NCBI GenBank assembly: GCA_035604035.1
Contig: DATNJF010000333.1
Span: 1 to 6,095 of the forward strand
Length of the DNA: 6,095 nucleotides
Source of the DNA: DATARH01 sp035604035
Lineage (GTDB): Bacteria; Pseudomonadota; Alphaproteobacteria; ATCC43930; CGMCC-115725
Direction: 5' to 3'
Shown here piece by piece: positions 1 to 6,095 of this stretch. The notes beneath the pieces are model-generated. The model had not been told where the DNA came from and made no database searches. It saw nothing but the letters and a program-made list of their open reading frames with translations. Numbering within the stretch: position 1 is the stretch's first letter; each line of letters opens with the position of its first letter. The translations under genes and the position numbers were made by a program.

Positions 1-441
1 AACTTCTTCGCCATCGTTGACAAGCGGGGCGATCAGCCTCAGATCGAATAACGCTTCGAGCTTGGCTTGAATCGTCGAGGGCGACGCTGGCGTCTCGAAC
101 AAAAGATCAAATCGGACTTGACCCCACTCGTCGGCAACGAGCTCCCGATTTTGGATGGCAAAGCCGTCCTGCTTGACGCCCGTGCAGGTGCGCTTTTTAT
201 CGAACTCGCTCTGGGTTTGGAGCAGCAATCCGCCACCGACGGTAGCATGCTGGTTATACGCCGGGAGGATACGATCGCGGCCAGGAATAGGGTTTCCTTG
301 TCCCAGACGGCCCACTTGCGTAACCCCTCGTTTGGCCCACAGCCATTGAGGTTTGAGCCAATCGTATCGCGTATCTTCGTCAAACGTCCGCGTGATGACG
401 AAGCGAAGATCGAGGAAGTAGAAGGAAACCAGGAAAAGCAC
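1..441 (-). CDS. Hypothetical protein, 3' end beyond left window edge
   Basis: A minus-strand frame is open from a TAG at 457-459 to the window edge, about 147 codons from a GTG at 439-441. I do not recognise the family. The first 17 residues are hydrophobic (MLFLVSFYFLDLRFVIT); the rest is mixed and soluble-looking, with four tryptophans, and it ends at the edge in a likely helix around AKLEALFDLRLIAPLV. The start is uncertain: an AGAGG lies about 12 bases upstream of the GTG, too far for a good ribosome-binding site, so the gene could be a decayed 5' end. A plus-strand frame (67-480, TTG start, 137 codons) is in phase with it. The middle codon position is GC-poor in both readings, so base composition cannot choose between them. 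I prefer the minus strand because its residue composition (W, Y, F, K) is more protein-like, while the plus frame has the R/L/E/D-rich look of antisense. GC is near 55%, below that of the polA block. Confidence 0.4.
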   Translation of the reverse strand, partial: MLFLVSFYFLDLRFVITRTFDEDTRYDWLKPQWLWAKRGVTQVGRLGQGNPIPGRDRILPAYNQHATVGGGLLLQTQSEFDKKRTCTGVKQDGFAIQNRELVADEWGQVRFDLLFETPASPSTIQAKLEALFDLRLIAPLVNDGEEV

Positions 442-453
442 GTGGAGGGGAAA

Positions 454-605
454 CCTCTAGGATCGCCCCGCCTACCGTGATGCCTGTCTACGATGCTGCA
501 GGCTTATAGACTGGCCGGCGACGCTTTCAGCACTGAGCGGCACCCTCGGGCCCGGGGGGGGGGCCGGCTTTAATGCCAAGTTGGTCAAGCATGACCCTCT
601 AGGAT
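454..605. repeat. 10-bp direct repeat CCTCTAGGAT, two copies
   Basis: CCTCTAGGAT occurs at 454-463 and again at 596-605, 142 bases apart, in the non-coding gap between polA and the left-edge frame. It could be a relic of a target-site duplication around a small insertion, but the bases just inside the two copies are not inverted repeats of each other. One 10-base match within about 600 bases is not far from chance. Confidence 0.3.
554..563. repeat. Homopolymer run of ten G
   Basis: Ten consecutive G residues follow a GGGCCC and precede CCGGC in the non-coding gap after polA. Runs like this are prone to slippage and to sequencing or assembly error. It lies outside any gene I can support, so a phase-variation role is not indicated. 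The rest of 442-652 contains no gene I can see. Confidence 0.9.
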
Positions 606-615
606 AACGATCCTA
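600..615 (-). other. Small hairpin downstream of polA
   Basis: TAGGAT (600-605) and ATCCTA (610-615) form a perfect 6-bp stem around a 4-base loop, 37 bases past the polA stop codon. In the minus-strand transcript no U run follows the stem, so it is not a typical intrinsic terminator. No better terminator for the polA operon is visible in the gap. Confidence 0.3.
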
Positions 616-652
616 TTGTCAACTTTCAGTGGCGGACACCGGCTAGTCGCGC

Positions 653-3472
653 CTAATGCGCGGCGTCCCAGGTGGCAGCCCAGCCGGTTTCGACAACCAG
701 CGGCACCGACAGCTCGCAATGCGGCGCGCAGGCGCCTTCCATAACCTCCTTGACCAGCGACGCCGTGGCCTCGATCTCGTTTTCGGGCACTTCGAACAGA
801 AGTTCGTCGTGCACCTGCAGCAGCATCCGCGCCTTTAGCCCGGACACTTTGAGCGCCGCCGGGATGCGGCCCATCGCCCGCTTGATGATGTCGGCGGCCG
901 AGCCTTGTAGCGGCGCGTTGATCGCCTGGCGCTCGGCGCCCATGCGCCGCGCCGGGTTGGAGTCGCGGATGCCGGGGATGAAGCATTTGCGGCCAAAGAT
1001 CGTCTCGACATAGCCGACGGTGCGGCACTCGGCCTTGATCCGCTCCATGTAGGTGCGAATGCCGGGAAAGCGCTCGAAATAGGCGCGGATGTATTCGGCC
1101 GCCTCGGATTGAGGCACGCCGATCTGATTGCCGAGGCCGAAGGCGCTGATGCCGTAAAGGATGCCGAAATTGATTGCCTTGGCGCGACGCCGGGTTAGCG
1201 GGTCCATCTGGTCGAGCGGGACGTTGAAGACCTCGCTCGCGGTCGCGGCATGGATGTCGTGGCCGGCGAGAAACGCGTCCTTCAGTGCCGGGATGTCGGC
1301 GACATGAGCAGCGAGACGCAGCTCGATCTGGCTGTAATCGGCCGAGAGGAGGATACTCCCCGGCTCGGCGATAAAGGCCTGCCTAATCTTGCGGCCTTCC
1401 TCGGTGCGCACCGGGATATTTTGCAGATTTGGATCGTTCGAGGAAAATCGTCCAGTCGTGGTCGCGGTCAGCGCGTAGGTGGTGTGGACGCGCTGATCCT
1501 CGGGATCGATCTCCTCGCCAAGGGCGTCGGCATAGGTCGATTTCAACTTGGTCAGCTGGCGCCATTCCAGCACGCGCCCCGGCACTGGATGCAGCGGTAA
1601 CAATTGTTCGAGAATTGAGGCGTCTGTGCCGTAGGCGCCGGTCTTACCCTTGCGGCCTCCGGGCAGGTTGAGCTTGTCGAACAGGACGTCGCCTAATTGC
1701 TTAGGTGAGCCGATGTTGAACTCGTTGCCGACATCCTGGTAGATCGCCGCCTCGATCTCGGCGATGCGGCGGGCGAAATCGGTCGACAGCTGTGCCAGCG
1801 CGGCGCGGTCGACCTTGATCCCGGCCGCTTCCATCGCCGCGACTGGCGGCACCAGCGGCCGTTCGACGGTTTCGTAAAGCGCGGTCATGTGCTCGGCGAC
1901 GAGCCGGGCCTTGAGATGATCGTGCAGGCGCAGCGCCGTGTCGGCCCGCTCGGCGGCGAAATCGCACGCCGCCTCCGGCGTGACCTCGGCGAACGCGATC
2001 AGGCTCTTGCCGCTGCCGACCAGCTCCTTGAGCCGTTTCAGATTGTGCCCGGCGGCGCGGCCTGCCAGCTCCTCGATGCCGTGGTCGAACTGGCCGCCGT
2101 CGAGGACATACGACATCAGCATCGTGCAGTCATAGGGCGCGACGCGAATGCCGTGACGCAGCAGCAACCGCGCAGCATCCTTCATGTCATGGCCGATCTT
2201 CAACGTGCCGCGGTCTTCAAGAAGCGGCTTGAGCCGCGCCATGACCTGGTCGGCCTGGAGCGCGTTCGCGCCCGGGGCGGCGAGCTCGAGGCTGCCCTGG
2301 CCTGCGGATGCGCGCGCCAGCGGCACGTAGCCGGCGAGGCGCGGCCCCAACGCCAGCGCGATCCCGGCCAGCCCGGGCGCCGGGTGGATCGCGATATAGC
2401 CGGCGTCCTCGGCGGCCTCTATCCAGTGGTCGAGGCCCTCGAGCGTGTCGATCAGCGTGTATTTCGTCTCCGCCGCAAACGGCGCTACCGGCGGGACGAC
2501 CGGCTCGTTGGCTTGCGCCTCCTCGGCCGTCTGCGGCTGCGCGCCCGCCAGGCGCTGCGTCATCCGCGTGCCGAGGGTCCTGAACTCCATCTCCTTGAGC
2601 CAGGGCAGCAGCACGTTGGGGTCGATCTGCTTGACCGCCAGATCGGACAGCGGGCAGGGCAGCGGCACATGGTCGTCGAGCTTCACCAGCTCGCGCGACA
2701 GCCGGGCCTTCGCCGCGTGCTCGATCAGGCTCTCGCGCCGCTTCGGCTGCTTGATCTCAGGAGCGTGCTCAAGCAGGTTTTCGAGGTCACCATAGGTGTT
2801 GATGAGCTCAGCCGCGGTCTTGACCCCGATGCCCGGCACGCCCGGCACGTTGTCGACGCTGTCGCCGCACAGCGCCTGCACCTCGACGACCTTGTCGGGC
2901 CCGACGCCGAACTTCTCGCGCACCTCGGCGTCGCCGATCGGCCGGTTGCGGATCGGGTCGAGCATCGTGACGCGGTCGCGCACGAGCTGCATCATGTCCT
3001 TGTCGGACGAGACGATGGTGACGATCGCGCCGGCCGCCTCCGCCTCGCGCGAATAGGTGGCGATGAGGTCGTCCGCCTCGTAATCCGGCACGTCGATCTT
3101 GCACACGCCAAAGGCGTCGGTCGCGTCGCGCACCAGCTTGAACTGCGGGATCAGGTCGGGCGGCGTCTCGGCGCGATTGGCCTTGTACTGGTCGTAGATC
3201 TGGTTGCGGAACGAGCTGCCGGAATGGTCGAAGACGACGGCGATGTGGTCGGCGTCGGTCTCGGAGAGCAGCTTCGCCAGCATGTTGGAGAAGCCAAGCA
3301 CTGCCGAGGTCGGCGTCCCGTCCGAGCGGGTCAGCGGCGGCAGTGCGTGATAGGCGCGGAAGATGAAGCCCGAGCCGTCGATCAGATAGACGTGGCGCGG
3401 CACCAGGGTCGAGCCGTCGCGGCCCAGGGCGGGACGGTGCTCAGCGCTGTCGGGAGGGGCGATATCGTTCAT
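653..3472 (-). CDS. polA: DNA polymerase I, proofreading motifs degenerate
   Basis: This 939-aa protein is DNA polymerase I, which removes RNA primers and fills gaps in lagging-strand synthesis and excision repair. The 5' nuclease domain (about residues 27-300) is intact: DGSGFIFRAYHALPP (32-46), DYEADDLI (130-137), SSDKDM (155-160) and GDSVDNVPGVPGIGVKTA (203-220). The central exonuclease domain (about 335-525) has lost its catalytic acids. The motif I DxE is H363/A365 in IHPAPG. The motif II aspartate aligns with A433. The motif III YxxxD reads F505-AAE-R509. The polymerase domain is complete: motif A SADYSQIELR with D712, motif B RRRAKAINFGILYG (761-774) with R761, K765, F769 and Y773, and motif C QVHDE (886-890) with D889 and E890. 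It ends WDAAH, like E. coli Pol I. I chose the start at 3472 over an in-frame ATG at 3526 because TGAGG (3481-3485) sits 8 bases upstream of it. That site contains the zinc-finger gene's stop codon, which suggests translational coupling. Family assignment is certain; exonuclease loss is read by eye. Confidence 0.98.
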   Translation of the reverse strand: MNDIAPPDSAEHRPALGRDGSTLVPRHVYLIDGSGFIFRAYHALPPLTRSDGTPTSAVLGFSNMLAKLLSETDADHIAVVFDHSGSSFRNQIYDQYKANRAETPPDLIPQFKLVRDATDAFGVCKIDVPDYEADDLIATYSREAEAAGAIVTIVSSDKDMMQLVRDRVTMLDPIRNRPIGDAEVREKFGVGPDKVVEVQALCGDSVDNVPGVPGIGVKTAAELINTYGDLENLLEHAPEIKQPKRRESLIEHAAKARLSRELVKLDDHVPLPCPLSDLAVKQIDPNVLLPWLKEMEFRTLGTRMTQRLAGAQPQTAEEAQANEPVVPPVAPFAAETKYTLIDTLEGLDHWIEAAEDAGYIAIHPAPGLAGIALALGPRLAGYVPLARASAGQGSLELAAPGANALQADQVMARLKPLLEDRGTLKIGHDMKDAARLLLRHGIRVAPYDCTMLMSYVLDGGQFDHGIEELAGRAAGHNLKRLKELVGSGKSLIAFAEVTPEAACDFAAERADTALRLHDHLKARLVAEHMTALYETVERPLVPPVAAMEAAGIKVDRAALAQLSTDFARRIAEIEAAIYQDVGNEFNIGSPKQLGDVLFDKLNLPGGRKGKTGAYGTDASILEQLLPLHPVPGRVLEWRQLTKLKSTYADALGEEIDPEDQRVHTTYALTATTTGRFSSNDPNLQNIPVRTEEGRKIRQAFIAEPGSILLSADYSQIELRLAAHVADIPALKDAFLAGHDIHAATASEVFNVPLDQMDPLTRRRAKAINFGILYGISAFGLGNQIGVPQSEAAEYIRAYFERFPGIRTYMERIKAECRTVGYVETIFGRKCFIPGIRDSNPARRMGAERQAINAPLQGSAADIIKRAMGRIPAALKVSGLKARMLLQVHDELLFEVPENEIEATASLVKEVMEGACAPHCELSVPLVVETGWAATWDAAH

Positions 3473-3480
3473 GGTCTGCG

Positions 3481-3485
3481 CCTCA
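3481..3485 (-). promoter_or_regulatory. polA ribosome-binding site overlapping upstream stop codon
   Basis: TGAGG on the minus strand, 8 bases before the polA ATG. Its TGA is also the stop codon of the zinc-finger gene, so terminating ribosomes end on the polA start region. This site decides the polA start at 3472 over the upstream ATG at 3526. Confidence 0.7.
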
Positions 3486-3689
3486 ATCGGCGTCGGTATG
3501 GCGCGGCGGCGACTCTGCACCGCCATGGGGCGCCACCTTCCGATTGACGAAGACCCGCGAGCAATAGGGGCACTCGACCCGTCCCGCCGGCGCCAGGTTC
3601 AGATAAACGCGCGGGTGGCCGAGCGCGCCGCCGCTGCCGCTGCAGGCGACCTGCATTTCGTCGGTTTCGACGGTTTCAAAAGGTGGCAT
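3483..3689 (-). CDS. Zinc-finger (CHCC-type) domain protein
   Basis: A 68-aa protein with the CHCC zinc-binding pattern: C16, H25 (in GGALGHPRVYL), then C40 and C43 (in VECPYC). This matches the small alphaproteobacterial zinc-finger proteins of the zf-CHCC family, which also includes the NDUFS6 subunit of mitochondrial complex I. The cysteine and histidine ligands presumably hold one zinc; the role of the free-standing bacterial form is not well established, and a link to complex I here would be inference. The C-terminal 20 residues (APHGGAESPPRHTDAD end) are polar and look disordered. A longer in-frame reading starts at 4070, but its extra residues run antisense to the hydrolase gene. The ATG at 3689 has a GGA about 6 bases upstream; an internal Met at residue 12 is an alternative start. 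The gene is first in an operon with polA, separated by 10 bases. Confidence 0.85.
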   Translation of the reverse strand: MPPFETVETDEMQVACSGSGGALGHPRVYLNLAPAGRVECPYCSRVFVNRKVAPHGGAESPPRHTDAD

Positions 3690-3721
3690 TTTGCATCCGG
3701 AAAATCTCGCAGCGGCGCGGG

Positions 3722-3749
3722 TTGACCGCTTGCTGGGCTGGATGATACG
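3722..3749 (+). promoter_or_regulatory. Candidate promoter for the lipoprotein hydrolase gene
   Basis: TTGACC (3722-3727, five of six) and a weak GATACG (3744-3749) are 16 bases apart. The predicted start near 3756 leaves a short leader that just includes the GAGGAG ribosome-binding site. Its -10 overlaps the -10 of the opposing promoter. The -10 match is poor, so confidence is low. Confidence 0.3.
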
Positions 3750-3769
3750 CGTTGCGTGAGGAGTTTCAA
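3742..3769 (-). promoter_or_regulatory. Candidate sigma-70-type promoter for zinc-finger–polA operon
   Basis: On the minus strand, TTGAAA (3769-3764) and TATCAT (3747-3742) each match five of six consensus positions, with a 16-base spacer. Transcription would start near 3735 and give a leader of roughly 45 bases before the ATG at 3689. The -35 hexamer overlaps the start codon of the divergent hydrolase gene. Confidence 0.45.
3758..3763 (+). promoter_or_regulatory. Strong ribosome-binding site of hydrolase gene
   Basis: GAGGAG lies 5 bases before the ATG at 3769 and fixes that start codon. Confidence 0.8.
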
Positions 3770-4878
3770 TGCTTCGGTCCGGTGTTTTCGGCGGCCGGGG
3801 AGCCGCGCCAGTTTCACATCGATGGGGCCTGGCCGGCCTGCTCTTTCTTTTGTGCGGAGCGGCGCAGACAGCCTGCGCGCCAAAAGTCGAGGAAACGCCC
3901 GGGATGCAGGTCGCGGCAGTCCAGCCGGTGCCGCTGCCGCCCGACCGAGCGCCCCGCCCGGCCATCGAAAAGGCCAGCTTCACCACCACCGACGCGCTCA
4001 GCTTGCCGATGCGCAAGTGGCTCCCGCAGGGCGAGCCGCAGGCGGTGATCCTGGCGCTGCACGGGTTCAACGACTACGGCAACGCGTTCGATGCGCCGGC
4101 CAAGATTTGGGCGGCGCGCGGCATCGCCACTTATGCTTACGACCAGCGCGGCTTTGGCGGCGCGCCGGGGCGCGCGCTGTGGCCCGGAAGCGAGGCGCTC
4201 GCCACCGATGCGGTAACCGCGTCGGTGCTGTTGCGACGGGCGTATCCCGGCAAGCCGCTCTACCTGCTCGGCGAAAGCATGGGCGGCGCGGTGGCGATCC
4301 TCGCCGCGAGCGGCGCGACCGGCATTCGCCCGGCCCCGGTCGACGGCGTCATCCTCTCGGCCCCGGCGGTGTGGACGCGCGAGTCGATGCAGTTCCTGCC
4401 GCGCGTCGCCCTGTGGGCCGGGGTCAGGATGTTTCCGGGTGCGGTTTTCACCGGCGAGAGCCTCCACATCCTCGCCTCGGATAACATCCCGATGCTGATC
4501 GCCCTCGGCAAGGACCCGATGGTGATCAAGGGCGCGCGGGTCGATACGATGTACGGCCTCGTCGATCTGATGGATCGGACGATCGAGGCGGCGCCAAGCC
4601 TAAAGACGCCGACCTTCCTGCTCTACGGCGCGCATGATGCGGTGATCCCGGCTGACCCGGTGCGCGCCTTTGTCGCCGCGTTGCCGGCGGACGGCGTGCG
4701 AAACGACCACTTCGGCTATTATCAGAGTGGCTACCACATGCTACTGCGCGACCTCGAAGGCCCGCGGGTTGCTACCGATGTCGCCGCCTGGGTGCTCGAC
4801 CGTGCCGCGGCACTGCCCTCGCACGCCGACGCCATCGGGACCGACCGGCCCTGGCCCCCGGTCGCGACGGGCGGGTAA
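3769..4878 (+). CDS. Alpha/beta hydrolase, probable lipoprotein (lysophospholipase/monoacylglycerol lipase-like)
   Basis: A 369-aa serine hydrolase of the alpha/beta fold, closest in style to the Hydrolase_4/PldB-type lysophospholipase and monoacylglycerol lipase group. The oxyanion region is ALHGFNDYGNAF (96-107). The nucleophile is S170 in the elbow LLGESMGGAVAIL, the acid is D290 in YGAHDAVIP and the histidine is H323 in SGYHMLLRD, so the triad is complete. The N terminus has a basic stretch, a hydrophobic segment (about 20-32) and a cysteine at 36 in AQTAC. This resembles a lipoprotein signal with an imperfect lipobox (Q at -3), followed by a proline-rich linker to about 65. It would act outside the cytoplasmic membrane, probably on lipid or acyl-ester substrates, but the true substrate cannot be read from the sequence. 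A strong GAGGAG fixes the start. The gene is transcribed away from the zinc-finger–polA operon, and a stem-loop follows its stop. Confidence 0.93.
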   Translation: MLRSGVFGGRGAAPVSHRWGLAGLLFLLCGAAQTACAPKVEETPGMQVAAVQPVPLPPDRAPRPAIEKASFTTTDALSLPMRKWLPQGEPQAVILALHGFNDYGNAFDAPAKIWAARGIATYAYDQRGFGGAPGRALWPGSEALATDAVTASVLLRRAYPGKPLYLLGESMGGAVAILAASGATGIRPAPVDGVILSAPAVWTRESMQFLPRVALWAGVRMFPGAVFTGESLHILASDNIPMLIALGKDPMVIKGARVDTMYGLVDLMDRTIEAAPSLKTPTFLLYGAHDAVIPADPVRAFVAALPADGVRNDHFGYYQSGYHMLLRDLEGPRVATDVAAWVLDRAAALPSHADAIGTDRPWPPVATGG

Positions 4879-4925
4879 GGATTATCGCCGACCGCCTTGC
4901 GCGACGCGGCGCGTGGCGGTAATCC
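4879..4925 (+). terminator. Strong stem-loop after hydrolase gene
   Basis: Immediately after the stop codon, GGATTATCGCC (4879-4889) pairs with GGCGGTAATCC (4915-4925) in an 11-bp stem with one G-U pair. The 25-base GC-rich loop can fold further. No U run follows, so it is not a classic intrinsic terminator; it may stabilise the 3' end of the mRNA or separate the hydrolase transcript from the tRNA. A weak tRNA promoter (TTGCGC at 4897-4902, GGTAAT at 4918-4923) could be embedded in it. Confidence 0.45.
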
Positions 4926-4937
4926 CTGCGGTGGCGC

Positions 4938-5014
<77 letters not shown>

Positions 5015-5028
5015 ATTCATCCCGACGG

Positions 5029-5883
5029 TCACATGACGTCCGCGAACGCCCGCTTGGTGCGCATGAAGAAGGCGTAGGCCGCTGTGGCGATCACGACGCT
5101 CGCGATCAGGGCGCAACCGATACGGTCCCACGCTGGGGCCGTTTGCAAAAGGGTGACGTTGCGCGCCTCATCGATCAGCACGGCTATCGGATTTAACAAA
5201 AACAATGCGCGGAACTTGGCCGGGATCTGGTCCAGCGAGTAGAAGACGGCGCTGCCGAACAAGAGGATCATCGTGCCGACCGGTACCAGCGGGTTGATGT
5301 CGCGGACAAAGACGCCAAGGCTCGAAAGAAGCCAGCTCAAGCCGAGCGCAAGTAGAGCTAACGGCAGAATGACCACGGGCAACCAGAGGGCGGTCAGCGG
5401 AAGGCCCCCGCGTAGGATGGCTAACCCAGCGAAAAACGGGACGAAGCTGATCGCCAGTTGTACCAACGCAGCGCCAACTGCCGCGACCGAGAGGATTTCG
5501 AGCGGGAACACCACCTTCTTCACATAGTTGGGATGCAGCAGGACCAGTGTCGGTGCGCGTATCAGGCATTCCGAAAAAAAATCGAACAGCACAAGACCGC
5601 AGAACATCGAGAAGACGAGCTCCAGCTTGCTGGCGTTTGCCGTTGCTCCGAGGCGCGGTTGCATAATGAAACCGAACACCAGCGTATAGACGCTCAGCAT
5701 TGCCAAAGGCCGCAGCACCGACCAGAAAACGCCAAGGAAAGTCCCACGGTAACGCGATAGTATTTCCCGCTTGATGAGCTGTTGAATGAGGACGCTGTGA
5801 CGGCTCAACAAGCGAAATACATGCCAGGGCAGCAGCACCCGGCTCAGGGAAGCTGCATCACCTGGCCGGTCCATGGTCGCCAT
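5029..5883 (-). CDS. ABC-2 type polysaccharide export permease (Wzm/KpsM-like)
   Basis: A 284-aa inner-membrane permease of the ABC-2 family that exports O-antigen, capsule or teichoic-acid-like glycans (Wzm, KpsM, TagG relatives). Family hallmarks are LIKREILSRYRGTFLGVFW (36-54) before the first membrane segment, LHPNYVKKVVFPLEIL (116-131), and the C-terminal VRDINPLVPVG (193-203) and LNPIAVLIDEARN (230-242). About six hydrophobic segments are visible, near 56-76, 88-107, 130-158, 163-189, 199-217 and 253-273. I chose the ATG at 5883 over one at 5922 because GAGGA (5888-5892) lies 4 bases upstream; length is normal for the family. The ATPase partner (Wzt/KpsT/TagH type) is not in the window, and directly downstream is the opposing tRNA, so it must lie upstream or elsewhere. 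GC is about 52-60% in sampled lines, below the polA block. A stretch of eight A (5574-5581, T on the coding strand) encodes DFFS and leaves the frame intact. The substrate is unknown. Confidence 0.93.
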   Translation of the reverse strand: MATMDRPGDAASLSRVLLPWHVFRLLSRHSVLIQQLIKREILSRYRGTFLGVFWSVLRPLAMLSVYTLVFGFIMQPRLGATANASKLELVFSMFCGLVLFDFFSECLIRAPTLVLLHPNYVKKVVFPLEILSVAAVGAALVQLAISFVPFFAGLAILRGGLPLTALWLPVVILPLALLALGLSWLLSSLGVFVRDINPLVPVGTMILLFGSAVFYSLDQIPAKFRALFLLNPIAVLIDEARNVTLLQTAPAWDRIGCALIASVVIATAAYAFFMRTKRAFADVM

Positions 5884-5974
5884 GCTTTCCTCGCGGCTCA
5901 AAAAGCGGATTGCCCGCAGCAAATATTGTGATGAAACCGTATTTCGCGCACAAGCGGCGTGATGGGCGCCGAAT

Positions 5975-6095
5975 TCAACGCGTCACCAAGCGGTAGATCG
6001 CCCTCTCGATGCGATTGGCGCGGGCGGCTCGCCCGGCGGTCCAATACACGTCCCGCAGTTCTCGGCGAAAGGCGCCCAGGCCGGCAAACAAGCGG
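5975..6095 (-). CDS. C-terminal end of a gene entering from the right edge
   Basis: The last 39 codons of a minus-strand frame ending at TGA (5975-5977). The tail reads RLFAGLGAFRRELRDVYWTA then GRAARANRIERAIYRLVTR. It is basic, arginine-rich and probably helical, with the alternation of a true coding frame. The family cannot be named from this fragment. It lies 91 bases upstream of the permease on the same strand, so the two may be co-transcribed in a glycan synthesis or export cluster, but that is inference from position. The gap between them (5884-5974) holds a weak 4-bp GC stem followed by five T (5900-5917, minus sense) and no convincing promoter. Confidence 0.6.
   Translation of the reverse strand, partial: RLFAGLGAFRRELRDVYWTAGRAARANRIERAIYRLVTR

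Noticed and set aside
39..383. 114-aa minus-strand frame
   Set aside because: In this frame the middle codon position is not the GC-poor one; the GC-poor position fits the other minus frame (441 to 1) or the plus frame.
585..1028. 147-aa minus-strand frame overlapping the polA 3' end
   Set aside because: It is a shifted frame inside polA, arginine-rich and without recognisable domains.
3473..3526. Upstream polA start giving 18 more residues
   Set aside because: It overlaps the zinc-finger gene, and TGAGG is correctly spaced only for the ATG at 3472.
1889..3547. 552-aa plus-strand open frame opposite polA
   Set aside because: It is in antisense to a full-length polA with all polymerase motifs, and its R/L/D/V/H-rich composition is typical of the antisense of GC-rich genes.
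3690..4070. N-terminal extension of the zinc-finger protein to 195 aa
   Set aside because: The extra 127 residues are antisense to the hydrolase gene and would cross its promoter; the conserved domain begins after the ATG at 3689.
5574..5581. Eight-A run as a programmed slippage site in the permease
   Set aside because: The frame continues intact through it into well-conserved permease motifs, so nothing points to a frameshift product.
5900..5917. Terminator between the right-edge fragment and the permease
   Set aside because: The stem is only four base pairs despite a run of five T, too weak to call.

Overview
The window looks like a chromosomal segment from a GC-rich alphaproteobacterium. 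The evidence is the alphaproteobacterial flavour of the DNA polymerase I sequence, a small CHCC zinc-finger protein of the type common in that class, and an alpha/beta hydrolase of a kind I associate with alphaproteobacteria. I cannot fix the order; Rhodospirillales- or Hyphomicrobiales-like is a guess. There is no 16S gene or other taxonomic anchor.

Layout, left to right. Positions 1-441 hold an open minus-strand frame that runs off the left edge, which I could not assign to a family. Positions 442-652 are non-coding, with a ten-G run, a 10-bp direct repeat and a motif faintly like an insertion-sequence end. Positions 653-3689 are a two-gene minus-strand operon: a 68-aa CHCC zinc-finger protein followed by polA (939 aa). 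The stop codon of the first lies inside the ribosome-binding site of the second. A 79-bp divergent promoter region follows, then a plus-strand gene for a probable lipoprotein alpha/beta hydrolase (3769-4878), a strong stem-loop, and a complete tRNA-Arg(CCG) gene (4938-5014). Converging on the tRNA from the right is a minus-strand ABC-2 polysaccharide-export permease of the Wzm/KpsM type (5029-5883). Upstream of it is the last 39 codons of another minus-strand gene that enters from the right edge.

The central block (about 650-5015) is housekeeping and clearly GC-rich; one sampled 60-base line inside polA has 73% GC. Both flanks are lower, about 50-60% in sampled lines, which fits a core segment flanked by accessory DNA, with the tRNA at the right boundary. 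The permease should be half of an exporter for an O-antigen, capsule or similar glycan. Its ATPase partner is not in the window and cannot lie in the usual place immediately downstream.

The most notable observation is in PolA. The 5' nuclease and polymerase domains keep their catalytic residues, but all three motifs of the central 3'-5' exonuclease domain have lost key residues, so this Pol I is predicted not to proofread. I found no CRISPR array, complete mobile element or novel multi-gene system.
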